A stretch of DNA of 9,757 nt from an uncultured Collinsella sp. (GCA_900552425.1 URZR01000058.1:1-9757); one strand, 5' to 3'; positions 1 to 5,309 are shown, counted from the stretch's first letter. Numbers and translations: made by a program. Notes: generated from the letters alone by a model not told the origin.

Positions 1-29
1 GATCGAGATCTTCTGCCGGACGGTTTTGG

Positions 30-92
30 TTTGTCTCGATATGTAACAAGTGGGCCCAATTTCCACCGTTAGATGTTACAGATTGAGACAAA
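30..92. repeat. 19-bp imperfect inverted repeat in an unassigned left-edge region
   Basis: Left arm TTTGTCTCGATATGTAACA (30-48) pairs with right arm TGTTACAGATTGAGACAAA (74-92) around a 25-nt centre. Seventeen of 19 positions are Watson-Crick; one of the other two (38/84) is a G.U wobble if read as plus-strand RNA. The arms carry the inner motif TGTAACA/TGTTACA. I see no gene I can support in 1-153: short open frames run off the left edge but resemble nothing I recognise. The dyad could be an operator, an RNA hairpin, or the remains of a small mobile element. Its function is unknown. Confidence 0.6.
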
Positions 93-155
93 AGGTCGGT
101 CGGACTCACAACAGACAGGATCGGTCAACAGCAACCGTGATCCCTTGGGGGCGGA

Positions 156-192
156 GGAAAAGGGCCCCGGCCGAGAATTCGACCGAGGCCCT
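156..192 (-). terminator. Intrinsic terminator of the rubredoxin gene
   Basis: Read on the minus strand, AGGGCCTCGGTC (192-181) pairs with GGCCGGGGCCCT (172-161), allowing two G.U pairs, around an 8-nt loop containing GAATTC. It is followed by TTTTCC. It lies 41 nt beyond the rubredoxin stop codon in the right orientation, so it most likely ends the rubredoxin transcript. Confidence 0.8.
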
Positions 193-232
193 TGGACAGA
201 GCTATGTTCGGCTTTCGCCGTGTGTCTGCGAG

Positions 233-376
233 CTACTCCTCGACGAGCTCAAACTGATCGGGACCGACGCCGCACACCGGGCACACATAATCCTCGGGCA
301 GCTCGGGCGTATCGACCTCAACCTCGTAACCGCAAACGACGCACACGAACTTATACGTCTTCTTCTCCTCAGCCAT
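233..376 (-). CDS. Small rubredoxin
   Basis: This 47-residue protein reads [20 protein letters not shown] at its N-terminus and has the two rubredoxin iron knuckles: C12-V-V-C15-G-Y and C32-P-V-C35-G-V, followed by G38-P-D-Q-F. The four cysteines would bind one iron in a mononuclear electron carrier of the cytoplasm. It is shorter than classic rubredoxins (about 52-54 residues) because the inter-knuckle loop is reduced, and it has Tyr30 where DDW is usual; this resembles the rubredoxin domain fused to rubrerythrins or to Hrb. The ATG at 376 has a GAGGAG Shine-Dalgarno 7-8 nt upstream. It lies directly downstream of a flavin reductase gene on the same strand (89 nt gap) and has its own promoter and terminator. 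The cysteine spacing makes the family call secure; the redox partner is inferred from context. Confidence 0.93.
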   Translation of the reverse strand: MAEEKKTYKFVCVVCGYEVEVDTPELPEDYVCPVCGVGPDQFELVEE

Positions 377-420
377 GATGTTCTCCTCTCGAACGTGACT
401 GGTGATGTACTTCGCTTATT

Positions 421-448
421 AGTATATGTTCTCAATAAAATAATGCAA
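421..448 (-). promoter_or_regulatory. Sigma70-type promoter for rubredoxin
   Basis: On the minus strand TTGCAT (448-443) and TATACT (426-421) are separated by 16 nt, in an AT-rich stretch that contrasts with the GC-rich surroundings. The -10 box is 44 nt upstream of the rubredoxin ATG. This suggests rubredoxin can be transcribed independently of the flavin reductase gene upstream. The call rests on consensus match only. Confidence 0.6.
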
Positions 449-465
449 GTGTTTTTACAACAATT

Positions 466-969
466 CTAGCCTTGATAGGACGAGGCCTTCGGAGGCGTCT
501 TGCCCTTCAGGACCTTGTGGTAGTAGTCGTAGGTGAGCGGTGTCTCGTCGCTCAGGCGCTCGGCATCCTCGACCTCGCCGATAAACAGCAGATGCGTGCC
601 CACATCCACAGTGTCGATCAAACGGCAGCTAAACAGGGCCGCCGCGTGCTCGGGCACATAGGGCATGCCCAGAGCCGTCTCGCGGGTCTCGTACTTGGCA
701 AACTTGTCATAATCGCTGCTGGTGCGGAACCCAAAGTTACCGATGTAGAGCATGTCGGCGGTCTGATCGATCACGGTCAGCGCGAACGCTTTGGCCGATG
801 CGATGACGCCCGAGGTGACGTTGTCCTTGTTCACGGCAACCGAAATGCGCGGCGGCATGGACGTCACCTGCACCGCCGTGTTGATGACGCAGCCGGCGCG
901 CAGCCCGTCTGCCGCGGCGCTCACCACGTACAGACCGCTCGGCATGGTAAAGAACGCTGTTTTGTCCAT
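466..969 (-). CDS. FMN-binding flavin reductase, Hrb/flavoredoxin type
   Basis: The 167-residue product starts MDKTAFFTMPSGLYVVSAAA, as do the N-terminal halves of high-molecular-weight rubredoxins (Hrb) of acetogens, which are flavin reductase-like FMN proteins. Supporting segments are G26-CVINTAVQVTSMPPRIS and VNKDN to residue 50 (the split-barrel flavin-binding region), FGFRTSSDYDKF (79-90), GTHLLFIGEV (124-133), and the C-terminal TYDYYHKVLKGKTPP (146-160) that in Hrb leads into the rubredoxin domain. Here the protein ends soon after that point, and a separate rubredoxin gene follows. The likely role is NAD(P)H- or ferredoxin-linked reduction of FMN with electrons passed to rubredoxin, for example for O2 or peroxide detoxification; that is inferred. 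The ATG at 969 is chosen over upstream starts because GGGGAG lies 8 nt before it. An in-frame 17-residue extension to 1020 runs into the smpB terminator and is unlikely. Confidence 0.88.
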   Translation of the reverse strand: MDKTAFFTMPSGLYVVSAAADGLRAGCVINTAVQVTSMPPRISVAVNKDNVTSGVIASAKAFALTVIDQTADMLYIGNFGFRTSSDYDKFAKYETRETALGMPYVPEHAAALFSCRLIDTVDVGTHLLFIGEVEDAERLSDETPLTYDYYHKVLKGKTPPKASSYQG

Positions 970-1020
970 AACGATCACTCCCCTAACCCGGGTTGGAACC
1001 TCATGGATGTATGTACCCAC

Positions 1021-1053
1021 AAAAAGGCGGCACCCATAACGGACGCCGCCTTT
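1021..1053 (-). terminator. Intrinsic terminator downstream of smpB
   Basis: On the minus strand AAAGGCGGC (1053-1045) pairs perfectly with GCCGCCTTT (1031-1023) across a 13-nt loop and runs into TTTTT (1025-1021). The stem has no U-tract in the other orientation. It closes the transcript coming from the TPR gene, smpB and the structured stretch, and sits just upstream of the flavin reductase gene. Confidence 0.85.
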
Positions 1054-1062
1054 GAAACATAT

Positions 1063-1159
1063 GTGTCAGAACAGTAAGAAAGATGAGACACCCGCAGCTG
1101 CGGTGAAATAGGGACTGAATAGCCCCTCAAACAGGCAAAACAGTCCGTATTCCACCGCA
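1063..1159 (-). other. Strongly structured RNA-like region after smpB
   Basis: Between the smpB stop (1175) and the terminator is an unassigned stretch of about 120 nt. On the minus strand TGCGGTGGAATA-C-GGACTG (1159-1141) pairs with CAGTCC-C-TATTTCACCGCA (1117-1099). Eighteen of 19 positions pair, one as a G.U that exists only on the minus strand, leaving one C.C mismatch and a 23-nt loop. An overlapping perfect palindrome CCGCAGCTGCGG (1092-1103) could form an alternative stem, and GTGTC/GACAC arms (1091-1087 with 1067-1063) give a further hairpin. No open frame or Shine-Dalgarno explains it. It may be an smpB 3' UTR element, a processed small RNA or a REP-like repeat. It is too short for tmRNA, and no tag frame is seen. 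Confidence 0.5.
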
Positions 1160-1174
1160 ACTTGTACAGAGTGC

Positions 1175-1645
1175 CTAGCGATTACGCTCCTTGAGGGCGC
1201 GGTCAATCTCGCGCTGGACATCGCGCTTGGCCATATCCTCGCGCTTGTCGTAAAGCTTCTTGCCGCGGCCTAGGCCCAGCAGCAGCTTTACGCGGCCGTC
1301 GGTATTAAAGTACAGCTCCAGCGGCACCAGGGCATAGCCGCGATTACGTAGCTTACCGTCAAGAAAATCAATCTCCTTGCGGTGCAGCAGCAGACGACGG
1401 CGGCGATCAGGGTCGCGATTCCACACGCCACCATGGCTGTAAGGGTGGATATGCAGGCCCACGAGCCAGCACTCGCCGCCACGAATCAGTGCAAAGGTGT
1501 CGGTGATCTGGCACGCGCGCTCGCGAATCGACTTGACCTCGGTGCCACTCAGCTCAATGCCGCACTCAAAGGTCTCATCGATAAAATACTCATGGTGTGC
1601 CGAGCGATTCTTAGAGATGAGCTTGCGCTCGCGCTTACTGGGCAT
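1175..1645 (-). CDS. smpB: SsrA-binding protein SmpB
   Basis: SmpB binds tmRNA (SsrA) and EF-Tu and delivers tmRNA to stalled ribosomes for trans-translation. The 156-residue product has the family pattern throughout: KLISKNRSAHHEYFIDETFE (8-27), G34-TEVKSIRE, HIHPYSHG (65-72), RRLLLHRKEI (83-92), YALVPLELYF (104-113), G-R-G-KKLYDKRE (126-136) and the basic C-terminal helix (about 134-154) that enters the mRNA channel. The length is typical. The ATG at 1645 has GGAGG 8 nt upstream; longer in-frame versions would read into the coding sequence of the upstream gene and do not resemble SmpB. The start overlaps the stop of the TPR-protein gene by 11 nt, indicating co-transcription and translational coupling. 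The tmRNA gene itself is not in this window. Confidence 0.97.
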   Translation of the reverse strand: MPSKRERKLISKNRSAHHEYFIDETFECGIELSGTEVKSIRERACQITDTFALIRGGECWLVGLHIHPYSHGGVWNRDPDRRRRLLLHRKEIDFLDGKLRNRGYALVPLELYFNTDGRVKLLLGLGRGKKLYDKREDMAKRDVQREIDRALKERNR

Positions 1646-2552
1646 CGCTGGCCTCCTCGGTCCCATCGACGTTTGAGCCCGCGGCGTCGCGCTTTGCCTT
1701 GCGCTCAGCATTGAGCTCGGCGTCGCTCTCGCGCACCAGTTTGATAATCGCCGCGCAGGCCTCCTCGCCCACAAGGTCGCGAGCACGCACTGTCAGGCGC
1801 GTCGCCTCCTGCTTGTCGCCGTCGCTTGCAGCATCGGTCGCGCACATAATCAGGCAGATGGCAATCTCGGCCGAAGGCGAGGTCGGCACGCCTTGCAGGG
1901 CCAGTTCACCCATCACGTGCTCGTCGCTCTCCTCGGCGGCATCCGGATAGGTGGTATGAATCTTGTTGAGCAGGCGCGTCGTGTGTGCATCGTTGGGCGC
2001 TAAGCGCAGTGCTAGACGCGCGCAACCCACGGCGGCCGAGACATTCTCGGTCTCGGGCTCCAAGAAGTACTGGCCCAGGTTGGAATAGGCGCGGGCGGCG
2101 CACTTGCCGTCGCTCGCACGCTCCAGTACCGAAAACGAGAGCGATGCCCATTCCTGCTTGTCCTCGAGTGCGCGGAACAGCTCGGCCAAGTCCAAGCGAT
2201 AGTTGCAGTTCATGGGGTCCCAACGCACAGCCTGCATCAGGGCATTACGAGCGCTCACATAATCCTGCTGGCGAATATAGGCAAACGCCATGTCAGAGTA
2301 CAGGCGGTCAAACGGCACCTCGACCTGCACGAGCTCGCGCGGATCCTTCTCCACGCGGCGATAGGCCAAGCGCTCAAACTTGCTATCGAAGCTAAAGTAT
2401 TGGCGCTTCTCCTCCGTCTTGCACTCGGCGTCGATATACTCCTCGGCGAGCTCCACCAGGCGCTCCAACAGCGGCGTCGCCGTAGCCAGGTCGCCCTGCG
2501 CCAGATAGTTCTCGGCATACGTGATGTCTTGCAAGCTGATGGGCAGATCCAT
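1635..2552 (-). CDS. TPR-like hypothetical protein upstream of smpB
   Basis: A 305-residue soluble protein without a signal peptide or membrane segment. It looks all-helical with TPR-like helix pairs: LQDITYAENYLAQGDLATAT with the following ERLVELAEEYI (7-40), LYSDMAFAYIRQQDYVSARN with ALMQAVRWDP (84-113), and ARAYSNLGQYF to ALRLAPND (153-188). The segment EAEIAIC-like 228-270 is helical and rich in small residues, and the C-terminus (275-305) is charged and low-complexity. It is probably a protein-interaction scaffold; I cannot assign a specific function. The ATG at 2552 is favoured by GAGGAG 6-7 nt upstream; a 19-residue extension to 2609 would overlap the tRNA terminator. The gene lies 54 nt after that terminator and its end overlaps the smpB start by 11 nt, so the two form an operon. 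No clear promoter hexamers are visible in the short leader. Confidence 0.85.
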   Translation of the reverse strand: MDLPISLQDITYAENYLAQGDLATATPLLERLVELAEEYIDAECKTEEKRQYFSFDSKFERLAYRRVEKDPRELVQVEVPFDRLYSDMAFAYIRQQDYVSARNALMQAVRWDPMNCNYRLDLAELFRALEDKQEWASLSFSVLERASDGKCAARAYSNLGQYFLEPETENVSAAVGCARLALRLAPNDAHTTRLLNKIHTTYPDAAEESDEHVMGELALQGVPTSPSAEIAICLIMCATDAASDGDKQEATRLTVRARDLVGEEACAAIIKLVRESDAELNAERKAKRDAAGSNVDGTEEASDAQ

Positions 2553-2586
2553 GGCTACTCCTCGATCTGAGCGAACACGGCAGGCG

Positions 2587-2598
2587 CCGTATATACGG
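2587..2598. promoter_or_regulatory. 12-bp palindrome in the leader of the TPR-smpB operon
   Basis: CCGTATATACGG is a perfect palindrome centred about 40 nt upstream of the TPR-protein start, in the only intergenic space available for that operon's promoter. It could be an operator or overlap a -10-like TATA element. No matching -35 is evident, so the function is a guess. Confidence 0.3.
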
Positions 2599-2607
2599 TC
2601 GATACAC

Positions 2608-2635
2608 AAAACCCGGGTCTCTTGCGAGGCCCGGG
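2608..2635 (-). terminator. Intrinsic terminator of the tRNA-Gln/tRNA-Glu unit
   Basis: On the minus strand CCCGGG (2635-2630), then an inner CTC-GCAA-GAG stem, then CCCGGG (2617-2612) are followed by TTTT (2611-2608). It lies 14 nt beyond the tRNA-Glu 3' end, the expected place for the end of the tRNA transcript. Confidence 0.85.
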
Positions 2636-2649
2636 CGTTAATTTGTGGG

Positions 2650-2723
2650 TAGCCCGTACCAGATTCGAACTGGTGATCTCCGCCTTGAGAGGGCGGCGTC
2701 CTAAACCGCTAGACGAACGGGCC
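2650..2723 (-). tRNA. tRNA-Glu (anticodon CUC)
   Basis: The minus strand folds as a 74-nt cloverleaf. The acceptor GGCCCGT (2723-2717) pairs with ACGGGCT, with a G.U at the first pair. The D-arm begins TCGTCTAGCGG, the anticodon stem is CCGCC/GGCGG with loop CTCTCAA, giving anticodon CTC, and the T-loop TTCGAAT sits between CCAG and CTGG. The 5' part is the standard bacterial Glu sequence. The 3' end is followed by CCC rather than CCA, so CCA must be added enzymatically. It reads codon GAG and is 17 nt downstream of tRNA-Gln. Confidence 0.96.
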
Positions 2724-2740
2724 ATATGTAGCAAATGCAA

Positions 2741-2814
2741 TGGCTGGGATGGAGGGAGTCGAACCCCCATTGACGGAACCAGAATCCGCTGTCCTGCCAT
2801 TAGACGACATCCCA
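2741..2814 (-). tRNA. tRNA-Gln (anticodon CUG)
   Basis: The minus strand folds as a cloverleaf. The acceptor TGGGATG (2814-2808) pairs with CATCCCA, with discriminator G and an encoded CCA (2743-2741). The D-arm reads TCGTCTAATGGCAGGAC, the anticodon stem GCGGA/TCCGT (one wobble) carries loop TTCTGGT with anticodon CTG, and the T-arm is GGGGG-TTCGACT-CCCTC. The U1-A72 pair and overall sequence fit bacterial tRNA-Gln. It is the first gene of the tRNA unit, driven by the promoter just upstream. Confidence 0.96.
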
Positions 2815-2858
2815 ATGACTGCATCGCTGCGCTCGGCTGTGCCTTTGCGCAAGAAAGA

Positions 2859-2887
2859 AATATACGGGAAGTCACGCCATGACGCAA
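2859..2887 (-). promoter_or_regulatory. Sigma70-type promoter for the tRNA genes
   Basis: On the minus strand TTGCGT (2887-2882) and TATATT (2864-2859) are separated by exactly 17 nt. The -10 box is 44 nt from the tRNA-Gln 5' end. The near-consensus -10 and optimal spacing suit a strong stable-RNA promoter. An A/T-rich tract (2893-2923) directly upstream could serve as an UP element. Confidence 0.7.
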
Positions 2888-2895
2888 GCCCCAAT

Positions 2896-2921
2896 TTTGA
2901 CTTTTTTGAAATTCAGTCAAA
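2896..2921. promoter_or_regulatory. Inverted repeat in the divergent tRNA / 3081 intergenic region
   Basis: TTTGACT (2896-2902) and AGTCAAA (2915-2921) are perfect 7-bp arms with a 12-nt AT-rich centre. The left arm contains TTGACT, a good plus-strand -35, but no convincing -10 follows at normal spacing (AATACG is the nearest). It may be an operator or promoter element for the plus-strand gene at 3081, or an upstream element of the tRNA promoter. The rest of 2922-3080 shows nothing I can assign. Confidence 0.35.
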
Positions 2922-3080
2922 TACGGCCAACACGTGAAGGACCTGTGAAGTCGACCGCTGCACACGAAGGGCAAAACGCCGCGAGCGGTAGCCGTCAACC
3001 GTTGGCAGATTCTACCGCGAAAACGATAGCACCAGGCAACACAATCGAAGTATCAATGATCGCGTAGATATCGAGGCGCC

Positions 3081-3491
3081 ATGGACGAAGAGCTTGATTA
3101 CCTATGGGAGACCCTGGGCCTCGAGATCACTGCTGACCTTTGGCCCGAACGGGACAAAATCCATCCCACTCTGCGCCCCGCCATCACGGTGATGCAGGCA
3201 AACTACCGCCGCGCCTCATTTTTGATCATGCGGACGTCATGGCATGCGGCGCTCCCCGACCTCAAGCGCATCCAGGCAAGCCTCGTCGAGCTGTCCGGCA
3301 TGCCGACCGTCATATCCGAGACGAACCTGGAGCGGCGACAGCGCGAGCGCCTGCAGCGGCAACGGATTCCGTTTATCAGCCCCGGCATTCAGGCATACCT
3401 GCCCTTTATGGACGAAGAGTACTGGAGTGACACGCCCGACAAGCACGTAAAGATCTACGACCCACACGAATGGGCGCAGCTGGAGGACTGA
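3081..3491 (+). CDS. Hypothetical protein, resembles the N-terminal domain of an HTH protein family
   Basis: This is the only convincing plus-strand gene, with 136 residues. The segment LKRIQASLVELSGMPTVISE (61-80) with RRQRERLQRQRIPFISPGIQAYLPFM (85-110) resembles a pattern I recall from Firmicutes and Actinobacteria MarR-like winged-helix proteins, in which a domain ending IPF-hydrophobic-x-PGKQ-x-YLPF precedes a C-terminal winged helix. Here the protein stops about 25 residues later (WAQLED), so that DNA-binding half would be missing. The recall is not a database hit and the function is unknown. There are no membrane segments or signal peptide, and many arginines at 84-95. The ATG at 3081 has only a weak GAGG about 6 nt upstream. 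The gene is divergent from the tRNAs and ends 18 nt before the 62-bp repeat array. It could be an intact small protein or a truncated remnant. Confidence 0.6.
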   Translation: MDEELDYLWETLGLEITADLWPERDKIHPTLRPAITVMQANYRRASFLIMRTSWHAALPDLKRIQASLVELSGMPTVISETNLERRQRERLQRQRIPFISPGIQAYLPFMDEEYWSDTPDKHVKIYDPHEWAQLED

Positions 3492-3508
3492 CTGGGGCAG
3501 GCCCGCCG

Positions 3509-3680
3509 GCGGAAAGTGCGTCCCAGATTTCAAGCTCAAACTGGTCCCCACTTTCCCGTCGAGCCCTCAGCCGGAAACCGTGTCCCAGAATCAGTGCCCA
3601 AAACGGGATGTCATTTCCGATAGAGTCCTCAACCGGAAAGCACATCCCAGAATCAGCACTCGAAACGGGACATACTTTCC
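3509..3680. repeat. 62-bp tandem repeat array of palindromic units (three copies)
   Basis: GGAAA occurs at 3511, 3573 and 3635; TCCCAGA at 3521, 3583 and 3645; TTTCC at 3552, 3614 and 3676. All spacings are exactly 62 bp, with no indels. Within each unit the left arm GGAAA-N5-TCCC faces a right arm that reads approximately the same on the other strand, forming an imperfect hairpin with a loop of about 18 nt. Copy 3 pairs at all 14 arm positions if transcribed from the minus strand, using three G.U pairs. The array fills the gap between the convergent 3081 gene and the ArsC-like gene, reaching 7 nt from the latter's stop. The period is not a multiple of three, so it is not a coding repeat. Confidence 0.85.
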
Positions 3681-3687
3681 GCAGCCG

Positions 3688-4047
3688 CTACAGCAACGCC
3701 TCGGTCCAAGCCGCTTCCTTAAAGCCGGGGATCGCAAAGTCGTCGCCCACCAGCAGCGGGCGCTTAACCAGCATGCCGTCGGTCGCCAACAGCTCGTAGC
3801 ATTCCTGGTCCGTCATGCCCGCATCCAGGCGCGCCTTCAGGCCCAGCTCTCGATATTTCATGCCTGACGAGTTAAAGAAGCGTCGCACCGGCAGCCCCGA
3901 ACGAGCAATCCAGGTCGCAAGTTCATCGGCCGCGGGATTGTCCGTAACGATATCGCGGTCGATATACTCTACCCCGTGTTCGTCCAGCCATGCCTTGGCC
4001 TTTTTACAGGTCGAGCACTTGGGATATTCAACAAACAGTACGGTCAT
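3688..4047 (-). CDS. ArsC/Spx-family thioredoxin-fold protein
   Basis: The 119-residue product begins MTVLFVEYPKCSTCKKAKAW, with the C11-S-T-C14 active-site motif after the first strand of a thioredoxin-like fold. It continues with LDEHGVEYIDRDI (21-33), FFNSSGMKYRELGLK (57-71) and KRPLLVGDD (95-103), which holds the conserved Arg-Pro of the ArsC/YffB/Spx superfamily. The length is normal for the family. Members include glutathione/glutaredoxin-linked arsenate reductases and the RNA polymerase-binding regulators Spx and MgsR; sequence alone does not decide between them, and no arsR or arsB neighbour is present, which argues against dedicated arsenic resistance. The ATG at 4047 is supported by GGAGG 6-7 nt upstream. 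It lies 92 nt downstream of mupG, possibly as the last gene of that transcript, and its 3' end abuts the hairpin array, which may act as its 3' UTR. Confidence 0.9.
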   Translation of the reverse strand: MTVLFVEYPKCSTCKKAKAWLDEHGVEYIDRDIVTDNPAADELATWIARSGLPVRRFFNSSGMKYRELGLKARLDAGMTDQECYELLATDGMLVKRPLLVGDDFAIPGFKEAAWTEALL

Positions 4048-4078
4048 GGGAATCCTCCGAATATAGATCGGCCAACGC

Positions 4079-4128
4079 AGGTGCGCACCATACGAGGCAC
4101 CTTAGCATGATGGGCCAATTGTAGCCCA
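4079..4128 (-). other. Two short inverted repeats between mupG and the ArsC-like gene
   Basis: AGGTGC/GCACCT arms (4079-4084 and 4097-4102) and TGGGC/GCCCA arms (4111-4115 and 4124-4128) lie in the 92-nt gap. GGTGCGCACC within the first is itself a palindrome. Neither is followed by a U-tract, so they are at best weak terminators or leader structures. No convincing -35/-10 pair is seen for the ArsC-like gene. Confidence 0.3.
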
Positions 4129-4139
4129 CGGGTCAAACG

Positions 4140-5192
4140 CTAAACGAACCGTACCCCGAATCCGCGTTTGATGAACGGCAGCAGCTCCATTGCCTCGGGC
4201 GTGATATGGCCCGCAACGTTCATGCGCTTGTCACCGGGAAGATCGACCCGCGCAATCTCAAGCTCGCCTTCGTAGCGCCCATAGCCGCTATTGCTCACAG
4301 CGATCGACCCCGTCTTTCGCGGCAGGCCGGCACCGGTATCCGTCGGCACGGAATCCGGCTTAAGCGTCGTGCGCGACTCCTGAGACCTAAAGATGAGGGT
4401 ACTCGAATCGGGCCGGTCGTGATGAATCTGCCCGCGCACATAGGCATAGCCGGGGTCAAGCTCGCATTGCAAATCCACGTATCCGGCGGAAACTTGAGCA
4501 AACTGCGCCCAGCCCGCATCGGAAAGATCGGGGTCGCCGACCAACACAATGTCGCAATCGGCGCCATGTGCAAGCTCAAGCATGTTGAGGGCAACCTTTG
4601 ACGCGCGACCGCGCTGCTCCTCAACCGTCGGCAGTCCTTCGAATACCGGCCCGCGAACGTTGGCATCACCCGGCACAAAAGCCATGATTTCGAAGCCAAG
4701 CGCCGCAAGACGAAGATTCGTCCGAGCAATGTCTTCCAGAGCTAAACCGGTATAAGGCTTGGGATAAAAATTGTGGCAGGCGGCAAAACGAGTCACATCG
4801 GCACCGGCTTCTCGCCACGATGCGATTTCATCAGAACTCACCGTCGATGCATTGACCACAATGTGAAATACACCGGACAACTCCGCGACCCGCTGGGCGC
4901 TAAAGCCATAGTCCAAACGAAGGTATTCGAGCCCCAGGTCACGCAGATCCTCGATACGCTCAAGCCCGAGCAAATCGCACGTGCGCGGCCCCACATCGGC
5001 AATGAGCGCAATGCCGCGGGCGGAAAGCAGCGACAGCACATGACGGACCTTATCGGCATACGCCGCTCCCCCATCCTCGGGAATATGCAGTGAGGTGAAC
5101 GCGTAGCGCGCACCCGCCGCGGCACCACGCTCAATCGTCCGCTCAATATCCTGCAGAGGGCTGGAAAGATAAATCGAAATACCCGTTTTCAC
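4140..5192 (-). CDS. mupG: 6-phospho-N-acetylmuramidase MupG (DUF871 family)
   Basis: The 350-residue product matches the DUF871 outer-surface/MupG family in length and landmarks. It has an N-terminal barrel start MKTGISIYLSSP, FTSLHIPED (32-40), IALIADVGPRT (61-71), LRLDYGFS (91-98), HNFYPKPYTGL (140-150), FVPGDANVRGPVFEGLPTVEEQR (172-194) and a distinct C-terminal domain from about 245. In Staphylococcus aureus MupG hydrolyses MurNAc-6-phosphate-GlcNAc, made by MurP, into MurNAc-6P and GlcNAc in the cytoplasm. Placement next to murR, murQ and murP supports the same role here. The start is GTG at 5192, with AAAGGAG 9 nt upstream. A strong terminator-like hairpin lies immediately before that Shine-Dalgarno site, and a candidate promoter sits just upstream of the hairpin, so expression may be uncoupled from murP. 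Catalytic residues are not assigned from memory. Confidence 0.92.
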   Translation of the reverse strand: MKTGISIYLSSPLQDIERTIERGAAAGARYAFTSLHIPEDGGAAYADKVRHVLSLLSARGIALIADVGPRTCDLLGLERIEDLRDLGLEYLRLDYGFSAQRVAELSGVFHIVVNASTVSSDEIASWREAGADVTRFAACHNFYPKPYTGLALEDIARTNLRLAALGFEIMAFVPGDANVRGPVFEGLPTVEEQRGRASKVALNMLELAHGADCDIVLVGDPDLSDAGWAQFAQVSAGYVDLQCELDPGYAYVRGQIHHDRPDSSTLIFRSQESRTTLKPDSVPTDTGAGLPRKTGSIAVSNSGYGRYEGELEIARVDLPGDKRMNVAGHITPEAMELLPFIKRGFGVRFV

Positions 5193-5208
5193 GCTTCAAC
5201 GCTCCTTT

Positions 5209-5242
5209 AAAAAAGGCCGGCGGAGCAGTTAGCCCCGCCGGC
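5209..5242 (-). terminator. Strong terminator/attenuator hairpin between murP and mupG
   Basis: On the minus strand GCCGGCGGGGC (5242-5232) pairs over all 11 positions (one G.U) with GCTCCGCCGGC (5226-5216) around loop TAACT, then C and TTTTTT (5214-5209). It is a textbook intrinsic terminator. The U-tract runs straight into AAAGGAG, the Shine-Dalgarno of mupG, so it lies in the mupG leader as well as behind murP. It should reduce read-through from murRQP into mupG. Confidence 0.88.
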
Positions 5243-5248
5243 ACAACC

Positions 5249-5277
5249 ATAGCATCAAGAGATCTGCGGCACGTCAA
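5249..5277 (-). promoter_or_regulatory. Candidate extended -10 promoter for mupG
   Basis: On the minus strand TTGACG (5277-5272) is followed after 17 nt by TGCTAT (5254-5249), preceded by TG at the extended -10 position. A start about 7 nt downstream would fall at the base of the terminator hairpin, placing that hairpin at the extreme 5' end of the mupG mRNA. The -10 box is a weak match, so this is tentative. Confidence 0.4.
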
Positions 5278-5309
5278 GACGTTCGAATGACATGGCGCGC
5301 AGCATCAGG

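Noticed and set aside
50..469. 139-codon plus-strand frame at the left end
   Set aside because: It covers the rubredoxin gene in antisense and the AT-rich promoter; the translation has no recognisable domain.
472..1077. 201-codon plus-strand open frame over the flavin reductase
   Set aside because: It is antisense to the flavin reductase and crosses the smpB terminator; no Shine-Dalgarno or recognisable domain.
1063..1174. tmRNA gene next to smpB
   Set aside because: The stretch is only about 110 nt, lacks a tRNA-like end with CCA and shows no tag-peptide frame.
2555..2998. 147-codon minus-strand frame spanning both tRNAs
   Set aside because: It runs through two tRNA genes, a terminator and a promoter, so it cannot be a real protein gene.
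3509..3680. CRISPR array
   Set aside because: There are no unique spacers between short repeats; the whole 62-bp unit is repeated, only three copies exist and no cas genes are nearby.
3470..3799. Plus-strand frame across the repeat array
   Set aside because: The 62-bp period is not a multiple of three, so the peptide is not periodic; it also runs antisense into the ArsC-like gene and overlaps the end of the 3081 gene.
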